Below are positions 6,329 to 14,016 of a stretch of 19,688 bases of DNA, in pieces (position 1 is the stretch's first letter; every line of letters starts with the position of its first letter). Under the pieces are notes generated by a model. The model had not been told where the DNA came from and searched no databases. It saw nothing but the letters and a program-made list of their open reading frames with translations. Made by a program: the position numbers and the translations under genes. Origin of the DNA: Candidatus Pygmaiobacter gallistercoris (GTDB taxonomy: Bacteria; Bacillota; Clostridia; Oscillospirales; Ruminococcaceae); contig DXIA01000188.1 of assembly GCA_019113125.1 (NCBI GenBank), forward strand, positions 1-19,688. The letters are read 5' to 3'.

Positions 6329-7348
6329 ATGCAGAACAGCGATCATCCTTATGATGGCGACCCGCGGCGGGTGCGGGCAAGGCGGAGAAAACGGCGACGG
6401 ACAAGACGGCGGGCGGCAGGCTGTCTTTTCTCGCTGCTGCTGTTTGCCGGGCTGGGCTGGTTCGCGGCGCGGGGATTGCTGGATCGCTTTTCCAATCTTC
6501 CGGTCCAGCCGATTCTCAACCGCCTGTTCCCCGCCGAGACCGAGGACATCACCGGCACCGGCCTGCTGGATGGAATCCAGAGCCGGGCGGCGGTGCTCAC
6601 CGCGCTCGACGACGGCAAAGAGATCGCATCGCTGCGGGCGGACGAGGAACTGGCCCCGGCCAGTCTGACCAAGCTGGTGTCGGTCTATGCGGCGCTCCAG
6701 CTGCTGGGTGATCCGCAGCAGACGGTCACCCTGGATGAGGAGCTCTTTCCGCCGCTGTGGGAGGAGAATGCCTCGATGGCAGGGCTGCAGCCGGGGGAGA
6801 CGGCGCCGGTTCTCGACCTGCTCTACGGTGCGCTGCTGCCCTCCGGCGCAGATGCCTGTGAGGGGCTCGCCGAGGCGGTGGGCGGCGAGAGCACCCTGGT
6901 CGATGAGATGAACCGGCTGGCCGGACAGCTCGGAATGCAGCACAGCAGTTTTAAAAACCCGACCGGTCTCGATGAGGCGGGACATTACTCCACCGCCGCC
7001 GACCTCACACTGTTGCTGCGTCAGGCGCTGCAGGATCCGACCTTCCGCACCGTCTTTTCCAGCTGGTACTACACCAGCACCGAGGCGTCCGCTCATCCCG
7101 AGGGGATCACCTTTCAGAGCACCCTTGCCACCCACCGGGACCAGCTGCGGGGCGAGGGATGGGAGGTGCTCGGCGGAAAGACCGGGTTCACCGATGCCGC
7201 GGGGCTCTGCCTTGCAACCCTCGCCGAGGTCGGCGAGAAAGAATACCTGCTCGTCACCCTCGGCGCGCCGGGCGCAACCGCCTCGGGAACCGGACACATT
7301 GAGGACGCTGCACTGGTCTGGTCGCGTCTCGCCGAGGTGGAACAATAA
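6329..7348 (+). CDS. D-alanyl-D-alanine carboxypeptidase (low-MW PBP, DacF-like)
   Basis: This 339-residue member of the S11 serine peptidase family would trim the terminal D-Ala from peptidoglycan pentapeptides at the outer membrane face. A strongly basic cytosolic tail (about 13-29) precedes one membrane anchor (31-48), so it is an N-terminally anchored protein, unlike PBP5 with its C-terminal amphipathic anchor. Active-site motifs: SLTK with nucleophile Ser112 and Lys115; SGA at 172-174 where the family usually has SxN; and KTG at 284-286. I chose ATG 6329; GTG 6314 in the same frame is an alternative, and the ribosome site (AAAGG around 6310-6314) does not decide. The missing Asn is noted under findings. 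Catalytic activity is likely but not certain. Confidence 0.87.
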   Translation: MQNSDHPYDGDPRRVRARRRKRRRTRRRAAGCLFSLLLFAGLGWFAARGLLDRFSNLPVQPILNRLFPAETEDITGTGLLDGIQSRAAVLTALDDGKEIASLRADEELAPASLTKLVSVYAALQLLGDPQQTVTLDEELFPPLWEENASMAGLQPGETAPVLDLLYGALLPSGADACEGLAEAVGGESTLVDEMNRLAGQLGMQHSSFKNPTGLDEAGHYSTAADLTLLLRQALQDPTFRTVFSSWYYTSTEASAHPEGITFQSTLATHRDQLRGEGWEVLGGKTGFTDAAGLCLATLAEVGEKEYLLVTLGAPGATASGTGHIEDAALVWSRLAEVEQ

Positions 7349-7351
7349 AGA

Positions 7352-7381
7352 AAAAAGGCCACGTCTCGACGTGGCCTTTTT
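7352..7381. terminator. Bidirectional terminator between convergent genes
   Basis: AAAAAGGCCACGTC and GACGTGGCCTTTTT form a near-perfect stem with A- and T-runs at its base, so it works in both directions for the carboxypeptidase and zinc-ribbon genes. Confidence 0.9.
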
Positions 7382-7389
7382 GATAGAAT

Positions 7390-7947
7390 TTACCAGTAGA
7401 ACCGGCCGTGCACCATGCCGTAATGGCTGTAGCCGATGCTGAGGGCAACGATGATCCCTACCGCAGCGATCGCCAGCAGCGCAAGGGTGATGCCGATCCA
7501 GATAAGGCGGGCACGGGCCCAGTTGCGGCGGTTGGGGTTGACGCTGTCCGAAAAGCTCCAGATGATGAAGACGACGAGATTCACCACCGGGATGATACTG
7601 ATCAGATCCATCAGAAAGAACTGGGCGGTGCTCATCGGATCGGTCTTGCTCTTCTTTTGGGACGGCTGTACACCCGACGGCGACACAGCGCCCGGCTGAT
7701 AGGCCGCCGAATTCCAGACCGGCGGCTCCTGCGGGGGCACCGCAGCGCCCCCATCGCTCTGGGGCCGACATGCTGTCTGTTGCGGGGCCGCAGCAGTCTG
7801 CGCATCCTCCGGCTGTGCCGAAACCGCAGCGGGCTGTGCACCCTCCTGCGCGGCGGAATTCTCCTGCGCCTCGGTCAGCGGAGTGCCGCAGGCATCACAG
7901 AATCTGGCGCCCTCCGGCGCCTCTTTTCCACAGTTTTTGCAGACCAT
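7390..7947 (-). CDS. Zinc-ribbon membrane protein of unknown function
   Basis: This 185-residue protein begins with a zinc-ribbon: CKNCGKEAPEGARFCDACG holds two CxxC knuckles (within residues 3-21) for one zinc ion. A low-complexity Ala/Gln/Pro/Glu-rich linker follows (about 25-100). Then come two hydrophobic segments (about 108-130 and 150-172), separated by a short polar loop containing NPNRRNWARA. The architecture of zinc ribbon, disordered linker and small membrane domain is common in Clostridia, but no reaction is known for it. ATG 7947 is preferred over GTG 7950; GGAG at 7957-7960 suits either. It is a single-gene unit with its own promoter. The zinc ribbon probably faces the cytosol. 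Confidence 0.85.
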   Translation of the reverse strand: MVCKNCGKEAPEGARFCDACGTPLTEAQENSAAQEGAQPAAVSAQPEDAQTAAAPQQTACRPQSDGGAAVPPQEPPVWNSAAYQPGAVSPSGVQPSQKKSKTDPMSTAQFFLMDLISIIPVVNLVVFIIWSFSDSVNPNRRNWARARLIWIGITLALLAIAAVGIIVALSIGYSHYGMVHGRFYW

Positions 7948-7999
7948 CACTGTTCACTCCATTTATCTCTCTCCGCACGGGGCGGAATTATTTTTCCCA

Positions 8000-8028
8000 A
8001 TCATACCACATTTTTGGGGAAAAGACAA
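8000..8028 (-). promoter_or_regulatory. Zinc-ribbon gene promoter
   Basis: TTGTCT (8028-8023), a 17-nt spacer and TATGAT (8005-8000) on the minus strand lie about 50 nt before the start codon. Confidence 0.65.
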
Positions 8029-8061
8029 ACCGCTCCGCCCGCGATCCTGTGAAAAAGCGGT
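8029..8061 (-). terminator. Weak possible phoR terminator
   Basis: On the minus strand ACCGCT (8061-8056) can pair with AGCGGT (8034-8029), followed by TTTGTCTTTT. The stem is only 6 bp with a long loop, so read-through into the zinc-ribbon gene is possible. Confidence 0.3.
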
Positions 8062-8072
8062 GAAGAATTGGC

Positions 8073-9806
8073 TCAGTCCTGCTCCCCGCGGGGGAACCGA
8101 ACGGTGAAGGTGGTGCCGTCCTGCGGGGTGGAGGTCAGGCCCACCTCGGCGTGATACCGTCCCGCGACATGTTTGACGATCGCAAGCCCGAGGCCGGTGC
8201 CCCCCATCGCCTTGCTGCGGCCCTTGTCGATCCGATAGAACCGCTCGAAGACCCGCTGCTGGTACTGCGGCTCGATGTAGCTGCCGGTATTGTGCACACT
8301 CAGCAGAATTGCATCGGGGCTGCTTTTCAGCTTGACATCGACATAGCCGCCCTCCCCGTTGTACCGCACCGCATTCTGGATCAGGTTGCCCGCGAGCTCC
8401 TGCATCTCGCGGCGGGAGGCGGAGAAGACCGCCGAGTCCGCCATGCAGGTGACGGTGATGCCGTGCTGGTCGGCCAGCGGCTTGACGTCATTGCAGCACT
8501 CCCGCACCACATCGGCGAGGTCGAGCACCTCCTTCTCGAAGACGATGTCCCCCGCCTCGAGCCGGCTGATCATGATGATATCCCCGATCAGGTTCTGCAT
8601 CGTGCCGGCCTCCTTGAGGATCCGGCCGGCGAACTCGCGGCGTTTCTCCTCGCTCAGCGCGTTGCCGCTGCAGAGCAGCTCGGCAAAGCCGCGGATCGAG
8701 GTGATCGGGGTCTTGAGCTCATGGCTGGCATTTGAGAAAAACTCCTGGCGCATCCGCACCGCGTTGCGGTGGATGGTGACATCCGAGAGGACGACGATCG
8801 CCGCCTCGGCCAGTGGTTCCTCCCCCTCGGGGCGGACCACCGGGCTGATGATCGCCTCAACCACCAAGCCGGAGGAGGTCTCGAGCTCCACCCTGCCGGC
8901 CTTGGCCTGCTTGACGGCGGCGTCCACCGCGTCGATGAACTCCATCTGCCTTGTCGCGTAGATGATATTTCGCCCGGTGACCGCCTTGTCGCAGCCGAGG
9001 AATCCGCAGGCGGCCCGGTTGATGGTAAGGACCTCCTCCTGCGCGTCGAGCAGGATCAGCCCCTCGGACATATTGTCCAGCACATAGTCGATCCGGGCGC
9101 GCTCACTCTGCAGCTTGCGGAAGTTTGCATCCACCTCGGCCGAGAGCTGGTTGATGTCGGCCGCCATCTCCTGCAGCTCATCATACCGGTAGCTTGCGGG
9201 ATCGAGTTTTGCCTCCCCGCTGCGCACCAGCTTGAGGCTGGAGGAGAGCTCCTCAATCGGCTGGGAGATACTCAGCGAGAGCCTGCCCGCCAGCACCAGT
9301 GCGATCAGAAAAGCGGCGATCGCCCCGATCAGCGCGGCGGGCAGAAAGCTGACAAATCCGGCCAGCGCCGACGGGTAATCCCCCGACACCCGGACAAATC
9401 CGCCCTCTGACAGCCGGGTGGCAACATACATCATATTCTTGCCGGTGGTCGCCGACCGGCGCACCGAGACGCCGTATTTCGCCGCGGCGGCCCCGACGAT
9501 CTCGGCGCGGGCGGCGTGGTTCTCCATCGTCTCGGAGTCGGCCGAGGAGTCCCCGGTGACCGTTCCGTCCTCGGCGATAAAGGTCACCCGCAGCCCGCCG
9601 GTCGACTCTGAGAGCAGTTTCGCGGTCTCGGTATCCCGGCCGCCGGTCTGCTCCGCGCTGAGCGCGACCGAGGAGACGATCCGCTGCATATCCTCCTTTG
9701 CGCGGTCGGTAAACTTGTTTTCGAATACAAAAGCGGCGATCACGGTGCAGAGTACAAGGCCCAGCAGCAGCACCAGCACCATGCTTCTGACGATCTTATT
9801 CTTCAT
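8073..9806 (-). CDS. phoR: Phosphate-sensing histidine kinase PhoR
   Basis: This 577-residue sensor kinase pairs with the adjacent response regulator. Order of parts: membrane segment 1 (about 8-28); extracellular sensor region (30-150); membrane segment 2 (151-174); HAMP linker (175-228); PAS domain (about 236-350, NMSEGLILLDAQEEVL); HisKA with NASHELKTPITS, phospho-acceptor His362; and HATPase_c with N-box NLIQNAVRYN (474-483) and G2 box GGTGLGLAIVKH (535-546). The G1 region reads SVHNTGSYIEP, so the usual DxGxG is altered. Start ATG 9806 has GGGAG 7 nt upstream. It is the last gene of the pst-pho operon, 25 nt after phoP. The operon context supports the phosphate role, through PhoU and the Pst transporter. 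Confidence 0.93.
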   Translation of the reverse strand: MKNKIVRSMVLVLLLGLVLCTVIAAFVFENKFTDRAKEDMQRIVSSVALSAEQTGGRDTETAKLLSESTGGLRVTFIAEDGTVTGDSSADSETMENHAARAEIVGAAAAKYGVSVRRSATTGKNMMYVATRLSEGGFVRVSGDYPSALAGFVSFLPAALIGAIAAFLIALVLAGRLSLSISQPIEELSSSLKLVRSGEAKLDPASYRYDELQEMAADINQLSAEVDANFRKLQSERARIDYVLDNMSEGLILLDAQEEVLTINRAACGFLGCDKAVTGRNIIYATRQMEFIDAVDAAVKQAKAGRVELETSSGLVVEAIISPVVRPEGEEPLAEAAIVVLSDVTIHRNAVRMRQEFFSNASHELKTPITSIRGFAELLCSGNALSEEKRREFAGRILKEAGTMQNLIGDIIMISRLEAGDIVFEKEVLDLADVVRECCNDVKPLADQHGITVTCMADSAVFSASRREMQELAGNLIQNAVRYNGEGGYVDVKLKSSPDAILLSVHNTGSYIEPQYQQRVFERFYRIDKGRSKAMGGTGLGLAIVKHVAGRYHAEVGLTSTPQDGTTFTVRFPRGEQD

Positions 9807-9831
9807 AGCAATTCTCCCCCGTCACGCGGCG

Positions 9832-10539
9832 TCAGCTGTTCTTTTTGCCGCCGATAAACCGGTAGCCCACGCCCCGCACCGTCTTGATGTATTTGGGATT
9901 TGCGGGGTCATCTCCGAGTTTCTGCCGCAGTGTGCCGATGTGCATGTCGAGGGTGCGGGTCTCGCCGATAAAATCGTATCCCCACACCCGCTGCAGCAGC
10001 TCCTCTCGCCCCAGCGCACGGTCCTGCCCGAGGATCAGGGTCTTGAGCAGCTCAAACTCCTTGTAGGTCAGCTCGACCGGGCGGCCGGCGACCGAGACCT
10101 CCCTGGCCTTGGTGTCGACCACGAGATCCCCAAACTCATACCGATCCTCCAGCGCGGGCATCTCTTCCCCGACCCGGCGCAGCAACGCCCGCACCCGGGC
10201 GCAGAGCTCGAGCACACTGAAGGGCTTGGTCATATAATCGTCCGCTCCGGCGTCCAGCCCGGTGACCTTGTCGGTCTCGGTGTCCCGGGCGGTGAGCATC
10301 ATCGCCTTGATCCGCCGCAGCTCGGGGCTCTGGCGCATCAGCTTGAGGGCGGTGATCCCGTCCATGCCCTCCAGCATGATGTCGAAGATCGCCAGCGCCG
10401 GCCGCCGCTCGACCATCGCCTTGAGCGCCGGCGCCGCGTCGGCAAAGCCGCGCACCTCATACCCTTCACTGGTGAGCGCCGCGTCGAGCAGCGCCCGGAT
10501 GCTCTCATCGTCCTCAATGACATAGATCAGCTGTGCCAA
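9832..10539 (-). CDS. phoP: Phosphate response regulator PhoP/PhoB (OmpR family)
   Basis: This 235-residue DNA-binding regulator is phosphorylated by PhoR. The receiver domain (1-120) has acidic pair Asp10/Asp11, phospho-acceptor Asp53 in AIFDIMLEGMDG, Thr83 in MLTARD and Lys105 in DYMTKPF. The winged-helix domain (about 135-232) includes LTYKEFELLKTL and the recognition region RTLDMHIGTLRQKLG, ending in VRGVGYRF. The start is TTG 10539: AAGGAAGGA lies 6-7 nt upstream and the receiver fold begins right there, with no suitable ATG nearby. It lies between phoU and phoR. Its probable target is the 11-bp repeat array upstream of pstS, so the operon would be autoregulated. Confidence 0.93.
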   Translation of the reverse strand: MAQLIYVIEDDESIRALLDAALTSEGYEVRGFADAAPALKAMVERRPALAIFDIMLEGMDGITALKLMRQSPELRRIKAMMLTARDTETDKVTGLDAGADDYMTKPFSVLELCARVRALLRRVGEEMPALEDRYEFGDLVVDTKAREVSVAGRPVELTYKEFELLKTLILGQDRALGREELLQRVWGYDFIGETRTLDMHIGTLRQKLGDDPANPKYIKTVRGVGYRFIGGKKNS

Positions 10540-10571
10540 AGCAGTTCCTTCCTTCCCTGGTAATTTGACGC

Positions 10572-11225
10572 TCAGCGGCCGGTCTGATGGATGCCGGTCT
10601 TGCTGAACTCGGTCCACTCGCAGATGTTGACCGCATGGTCGCCCAGCCGCTCGAGGTATTTTGCGATCATCAGGTAGTCGATCGCGACATCCACCATCGA
10701 GCTGTCCCGGCGCAGCACCTCGACCATCCGCTCCTTGACCGCGTTGAAGGCGTCATCCACGATATCGTCCCGCGCGATGACCGCCTCAGCCTGTTCGGTA
10801 TCGGTCCGCACAAAGGCGTCCACCGCGTCGGCCACCATGCCCCGCGCCTCGGCCGCCATCTTGTCGATCAGCTCGAGGATCTCGGGGATCTCGCCGGTGA
10901 TGTGCCGGGAGATCTCGGCGATGTCCGCCGCGGCATCCCCGATCCGCTCGATATCGGTAATCATCTTGAGTGCGGTGGAGATGGTCCGCAGGTCCCGCGC
11001 CACCGGCTGCTGGCGCAGCAGCAGGGTCAGACAGTGGCGCTCGATCTCCCGTTCCATATCATCCACCCGGCGATCCCCCGCAATGACCTGATTGGCCAGT
11101 TCGGCATCCCGCGTCTTAAAGGCGCGGATCGCGTCTTCGATCGCCTGCACCGAGATAGAGCCCATCCGGATCAGGCTGGAGGACAGCTCGGAGAGCTGCG
11201 CGTCAAAGGATTTTCGCACCGACAT
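10572..11225 (-). CDS. phoU: Phosphate signalling protein PhoU
   Basis: PhoU links the Pst transporter to PhoR and keeps the regulon off when phosphate is plentiful. The 217-residue protein is two repeated three-helix bundles. Each carries the family metal-binding signature: ERIGDAAADIAE in the first and ERLGDHAVNICEW near the C-terminus. FDAQLSELSSSLIRMG is the typical first helix. ATG 11225 fits the family start; GTG 11234 in frame is an alternative, and neither has a strong ribosome site. It lies 63 nt after pstB, and a possible internal promoter (-10 at 11255-11250) could uncouple phoU-phoP-phoR from the transporter genes. Confidence 0.95.
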   Translation of the reverse strand: MSVRKSFDAQLSELSSSLIRMGSISVQAIEDAIRAFKTRDAELANQVIAGDRRVDDMEREIERHCLTLLLRQQPVARDLRTISTALKMITDIERIGDAAADIAEISRHITGEIPEILELIDKMAAEARGMVADAVDAFVRTDTEQAEAVIARDDIVDDAFNAVKERMVEVLRRDSSMVDVAIDYLMIAKYLERLGDHAVNICEWTEFSKTGIHQTGR

Positions 11226-11249
11226 TTGTTTCACGCTCTCTTTCTCTCT

Positions 11250-11255
11250 ATTATA
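11250..11255 (-). promoter_or_regulatory. Possible internal -10 upstream of phoU
   Basis: A perfect TATAAT on the minus strand lies 24 nt before the phoU start. At 17 nt upstream there is only TTTTCC. The spacer is a GC-rich hairpin (CCGCCGC/GCGGCGG, 11257-11273). It may be a weak or activated internal promoter. Confidence 0.35.
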
Positions 11256-11288
11256 GCCGCCGCAGGGCGGCGGGAAAAGTCTTTTTTC

Positions 11289-12044
11289 TCAGCCGAACCG
11301 ACCGGTGATGTAATCCTCGGTCCGCTTGTCTTTCGGCATGCTGAAGATCTGCTCGGTCGGCCCGATCTCCACCATCTCCCCCAGCAGGAAGAAGGCGCAC
11401 TTGTCGCTGATGCGGGCCGCCTGCTGCATGTTGTGGGTGACGATGACGACGGTGTACTGCTTTTTGAGTTCCGCCATCAGCTCCTCGATCCGGATGGTGG
11501 AGGCCGGGTCCAGCGCACTGGTCGGCTCATCCATCAGCAGCACGTCGGGCTGCACCGCCAGCGCCCGCGCGATGCACAGCCGCTGCTGCTGTCCACCCGA
11601 GAGGCCGAGGGCGGACTTTTTCAGCCGGTCCTTGACCTCGTCCCAGAGGCTCGCGCCCCGCAGGCTCTTCTCAACCAGCTCGCTCAGCTCCGCCTTGGAG
11701 TGGGTGCCGTGCAGTCTGGGCCCATAGGCGATGTTGTCGTAGATGCTCATCGGGAACGGATTGGGTTTCTGGAACACCATGCCGACATTCTTGCGCAGCT
11801 GGGTGACATCCACCGAGGGATCAAAGATGTTCTGGCCGTGGTAGAGCACCTCCCCCTCGATCTTCACCCCCGGCACCAGATCATTCATCCGGTTGAGGGT
11901 CTTGAGAAAGGTGGACTTGCCGCAGCCGGAGGGGCCGATCAGGGCGGTGATCTCATGGGCGGGGATATCGATATTGACGCTGTGGAGGGCGTGGTGGGCG
12001 CCGTACCACAGGTTCAGGTCCTTCACTTCAATCACAGTGGACAT
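11289..12044 (-). CDS. pstB: Phosphate ABC transporter ATPase PstB
   Basis: This 251-residue ATPase drives high-affinity phosphate import through PstC/PstA. All ABC motifs are intact: Walker [10 protein letters not shown] (37-45), Q-loop [10 protein letters not shown] (91-100, typical of PstB), signature LSGGQQQ (148-154), Walker [13 protein letters not shown] (168-179), and the switch His204 in IVTHN. Start ATG 12044 has AGGAGA upstream. It follows pstA by 31 nt. Codon use within the gene is mixed (by hand, proline CCG 7, CCC 6), and its first codons look more like those of the downstream half of the window; see findings. Confidence 0.97.
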   Translation of the reverse strand: MSTVIEVKDLNLWYGAHHALHSVNIDIPAHEITALIGPSGCGKSTFLKTLNRMNDLVPGVKIEGEVLYHGQNIFDPSVDVTQLRKNVGMVFQKPNPFPMSIYDNIAYGPRLHGTHSKAELSELVEKSLRGASLWDEVKDRLKKSALGLSGGQQQRLCIARALAVQPDVLLMDEPTSALDPASTIRIEELMAELKKQYTVVIVTHNMQQAARISDKCAFFLLGEMVEIGPTEQIFSMPKDKRTEDYITGRFG

Positions 12045-12075
12045 GTGCTTTTCTCCTCTTTTTCCTCTGGGATGG

Positions 12076-12930
12076 TTAGTTCTTCTTGAGCTTTCTGCCG
12101 ACCAGGCTGGCGGCCAGATTGATCACCAGCGTCAGCAGCATCAGGATCGTGGCGATGGCGAAGGCGATGGCCGTCTCGCCCCGTTCGCTGGCGTACACAT
12201 ACAGCGCCACTGTCAGCGTGGCTGAGGAGGACTCCAAAGACGTAAAGAAGTCGTTGAGCACCAGGCCGAAGCCGGCGGTGTACAGCAGCGCCGCGGACTC
12301 GCCCACGATCCGGCCCACAGCCAGAATGCAGCCGGTGACGATGCCGTCCACCGCGTTGGGCAGCACCACGGTGCGGACCATGTGCCACTTGCCGGCGCCC
12401 AGGGCCAGCGCCCCCTCCCGGTAGGAGTCGGGCACGGTTTTCAGGCTCTCCTGTGTGGTGCGGACGATGGTGGGCAGGATCATGACCACCAGGGTCAGGC
12501 CGCCGGCCAGCACACCGGTCTTGAGGCCCAGCATCTGGATGAAGAACAGCATGCCCACCAGGCCGAAGATGATGGAGGGGATGCCGGTGAGGGTCTCGGT
12601 GGCAAACTCGATGACGGCCACCAGTTTCCGGTTGGCGGCGTACTCCGTCAGGTAGATGGCGGCACCGACGCCCAGGGGCAGCACAATCACCATGGACAGC
12701 AGGATGATATAGAGGGTATTCAGAATATTCGGCAGGATGCCGATGGTATCATTGATATAGCTGGACTGCGTGCTCAGCAGCTCCCAGGAGATATGGGGGA
12801 TGCCCCGATAGAAGATATAGCCGATGATCAGCACCAGCAGCACGCAGGTGAGGATGCCGCAGAAGTACAGCAGCGCCCGCAGGCCCTTGTCATAGAAGCG
12901 GCGCCGGGGGGACAGGGTATGAGTATCCAC
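12076..12930 (-). CDS. pstA: Phosphate ABC transporter permease PstA
   Basis: This 284-residue permease has about six membrane helices, beginning at about 17-42. The conserved binding-protein-dependent permease loop is present ([21 protein letters not shown], about 173-193), which docks onto Pst[20 protein letters not shown] and [17 protein letters not shown] are typical of PstA. The start is GTG 12930; its ribosome site AGGAGG lies within the last codons of pstC, only 6 nt separate the two genes, and so translation is coupled. Proline is almost always CCC (7 of 8), unlike genes further left. Confidence 0.96.
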   Translation of the reverse strand: MDTHTLSPRRRFYDKGLRALLYFCGILTCVLLVLIIGYIFYRGIPHISWELLSTQSSYINDTIGILPNILNTLYIILLSMVIVLPLGVGAAIYLTEYAANRKLVAVIEFATETLTGIPSIIFGLVGMLFFIQMLGLKTGVLAGGLTLVVMILPTIVRTTQESLKTVPDSYREGALALGAGKWHMVRTVVLPNAVDGIVTGCILAVGRIVGESAALLYTAGFGLVLNDFFTSLESSSATLTVALYVYASERGETAIAFAIATILMLLTLVINLAASLVGRKLKKN

Positions 12931-12936
12931 TTCCGC

Positions 12937-13896
12937 TCACTCCTCCTTTTTCCGTTTGATGAAGACATTGAGGAACACGTTGATCAGCATGATGAAGAGG
13001 AACAGCACCAGGCCGATGGAAAAGAGGGCGTTGCGGTGCAGGGAGCCCACGGAGGCGTAGGACATCTCCGAGGCGATGGCGGTGGTCAGGAAGCGCACCG
13101 GCGTCAGAAGCCCCGGCATGTTGGCCACGTTGCCCGCCACCATGATGATGGCCATGGCCTCGCCGATGGCGCGGCCGATGCCCAGCACCACCGCGGTGGC
13201 GATGCCGCTGCGGGCGGCGGGAACGCTGACCCGGAACACCGTCTCAATATGGGTAGCCCCCAGGGCCAGGGACGCCTCCTCATACTCCCGGGGCACCGCC
13301 CGCAGGGCGGTCTCCGACACGGAGACAATGGAGGGCAGGATCATCACCGCCAGCACAATGATGGCGGCCAGGAGCGTCGCGCCGGAGGGCAGGTCGAAAG
13401 CCACCCGGATGGCGGGCACCAGCAGGATCATGCCCACCAGGCCGTACACCACGGAGGGGATACCCGCCAGCAGCTCCACGGCGGTGTGCACCACCGCGGC
13501 AAACTTGGGAGGCGCCACCTTGGAGAGGAAAATGGCGGTCATCAGGCCGATGGGCACGCCGATGATGATGGCCCCCGCCGTGCCGGCAAAGGACGTCAGG
13601 ATGATGGCGAAGATACCGAAGTCTCCTGTGGAGGCGTACCACCGGGTGCCGAAGATGAAGTCCACCAGCCCGATCTCCCGAATGGCCGGCAGGCCGGAGA
13701 TCACCAGGTAGATGCTGATCAGCAGTACAAACGCCACAGCGATGATGCCGCAGACGAAGAAGATCGCGTTCATCACAAATTCCAGAGCCTTAAGGCCCTT
13801 CTTGCCGGAGGAGGGCTCCCTGCTGCCGCCGGCGGGCCGCGCGACGGCGCCGCTGGCGGCGACTCCGCCGGCCGCTCCCGCGAATTCACGTTCCAT
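12937..13896 (-). CDS. pstC: Phosphate ABC transporter permease PstC
   Basis: The partner of PstA in the phosphate channel is 319 residues long with about six membrane helices. An Ala/Gly/Ser-rich cytosolic extension of about 35 residues precedes the first helix (37-67). Family segments: GIPSVVYGLVGMILLVPAIR, the EAA-like docking loop with EEASLALGATHIETVFRVSVP, and GIGRAIGEAMAIIMVAGN. It ends with a lysine/glutamate-rich tail that overlaps the ribosome site for pstA. Start ATG 13896 is preceded by AGGAGA. It is separated from pstS by 120 nt containing a strong hairpin. Confidence 0.96.
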   Translation of the reverse strand: MEREFAGAAGGVAASGAVARPAGGSREPSSGKKGLKALEFVMNAIFFVCGIIAVAFVLLISIYLVISGLPAIREIGLVDFIFGTRWYASTGDFGIFAIILTSFAGTAGAIIIGVPIGLMTAIFLSKVAPPKFAAVVHTAVELLAGIPSVVYGLVGMILLVPAIRVAFDLPSGATLLAAIIVLAVMILPSIVSVSETALRAVPREYEEASLALGATHIETVFRVSVPAARSGIATAVVLGIGRAIGEAMAIIMVAGNVANMPGLLTPVRFLTTAIASEMSYASVGSLHRNALFSIGLVLFLFIMLINVFLNVFIKRKKEE

Positions 13897-13959
13897 AGAT
13901 TGTTCTCCTTACTCTCCTTTGTTCCCGGACAAGGCGTCCGTCCCAATTCCAGCGGAACA

Positions 13960-13986
13960 GCCGCCGCCCCATGAGGGCGCGGCGGC
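13960..13986 (-). other. Hairpin between pstS and pstC
   Basis: GCCGCCGC and GCGGCGGC plus CCC/GGG form an 11-bp stem with one bulged base and a 4-nt loop. No U-run follows on the minus strand, so it is probably not a full terminator. Such stems after a binding-protein gene often stabilise its mRNA or reduce downstream expression, giving more PstS than permease. Confidence 0.5.
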
Positions 13987-14016
13987 CGACCGCAGATATC
14001 TCTGTGTGGACTCCAC

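Noticed and set aside
6278..7771. 497-codon open frame on the minus strand opposite the carboxypeptidase
   Set aside because: It crosses the bidirectional terminator at 7352-7381 and overlaps two well-supported genes, with no family similarity.
10587..12089. 500-codon open frame on the plus strand opposite phoU and pstB
   Set aside because: It is antisense to genes with full family motifs, and its composition is that of a complementary-frame shadow.
12382..13974. 530-codon open frame on the plus strand opposite pstA and pstC
   Set aside because: It is antisense to two certain permease genes. Its product is His/Gly/Gln/Asp-rich low complexity, typical of the shadow frame of GC-rich membrane-protein genes, and no ribosome site supports it.
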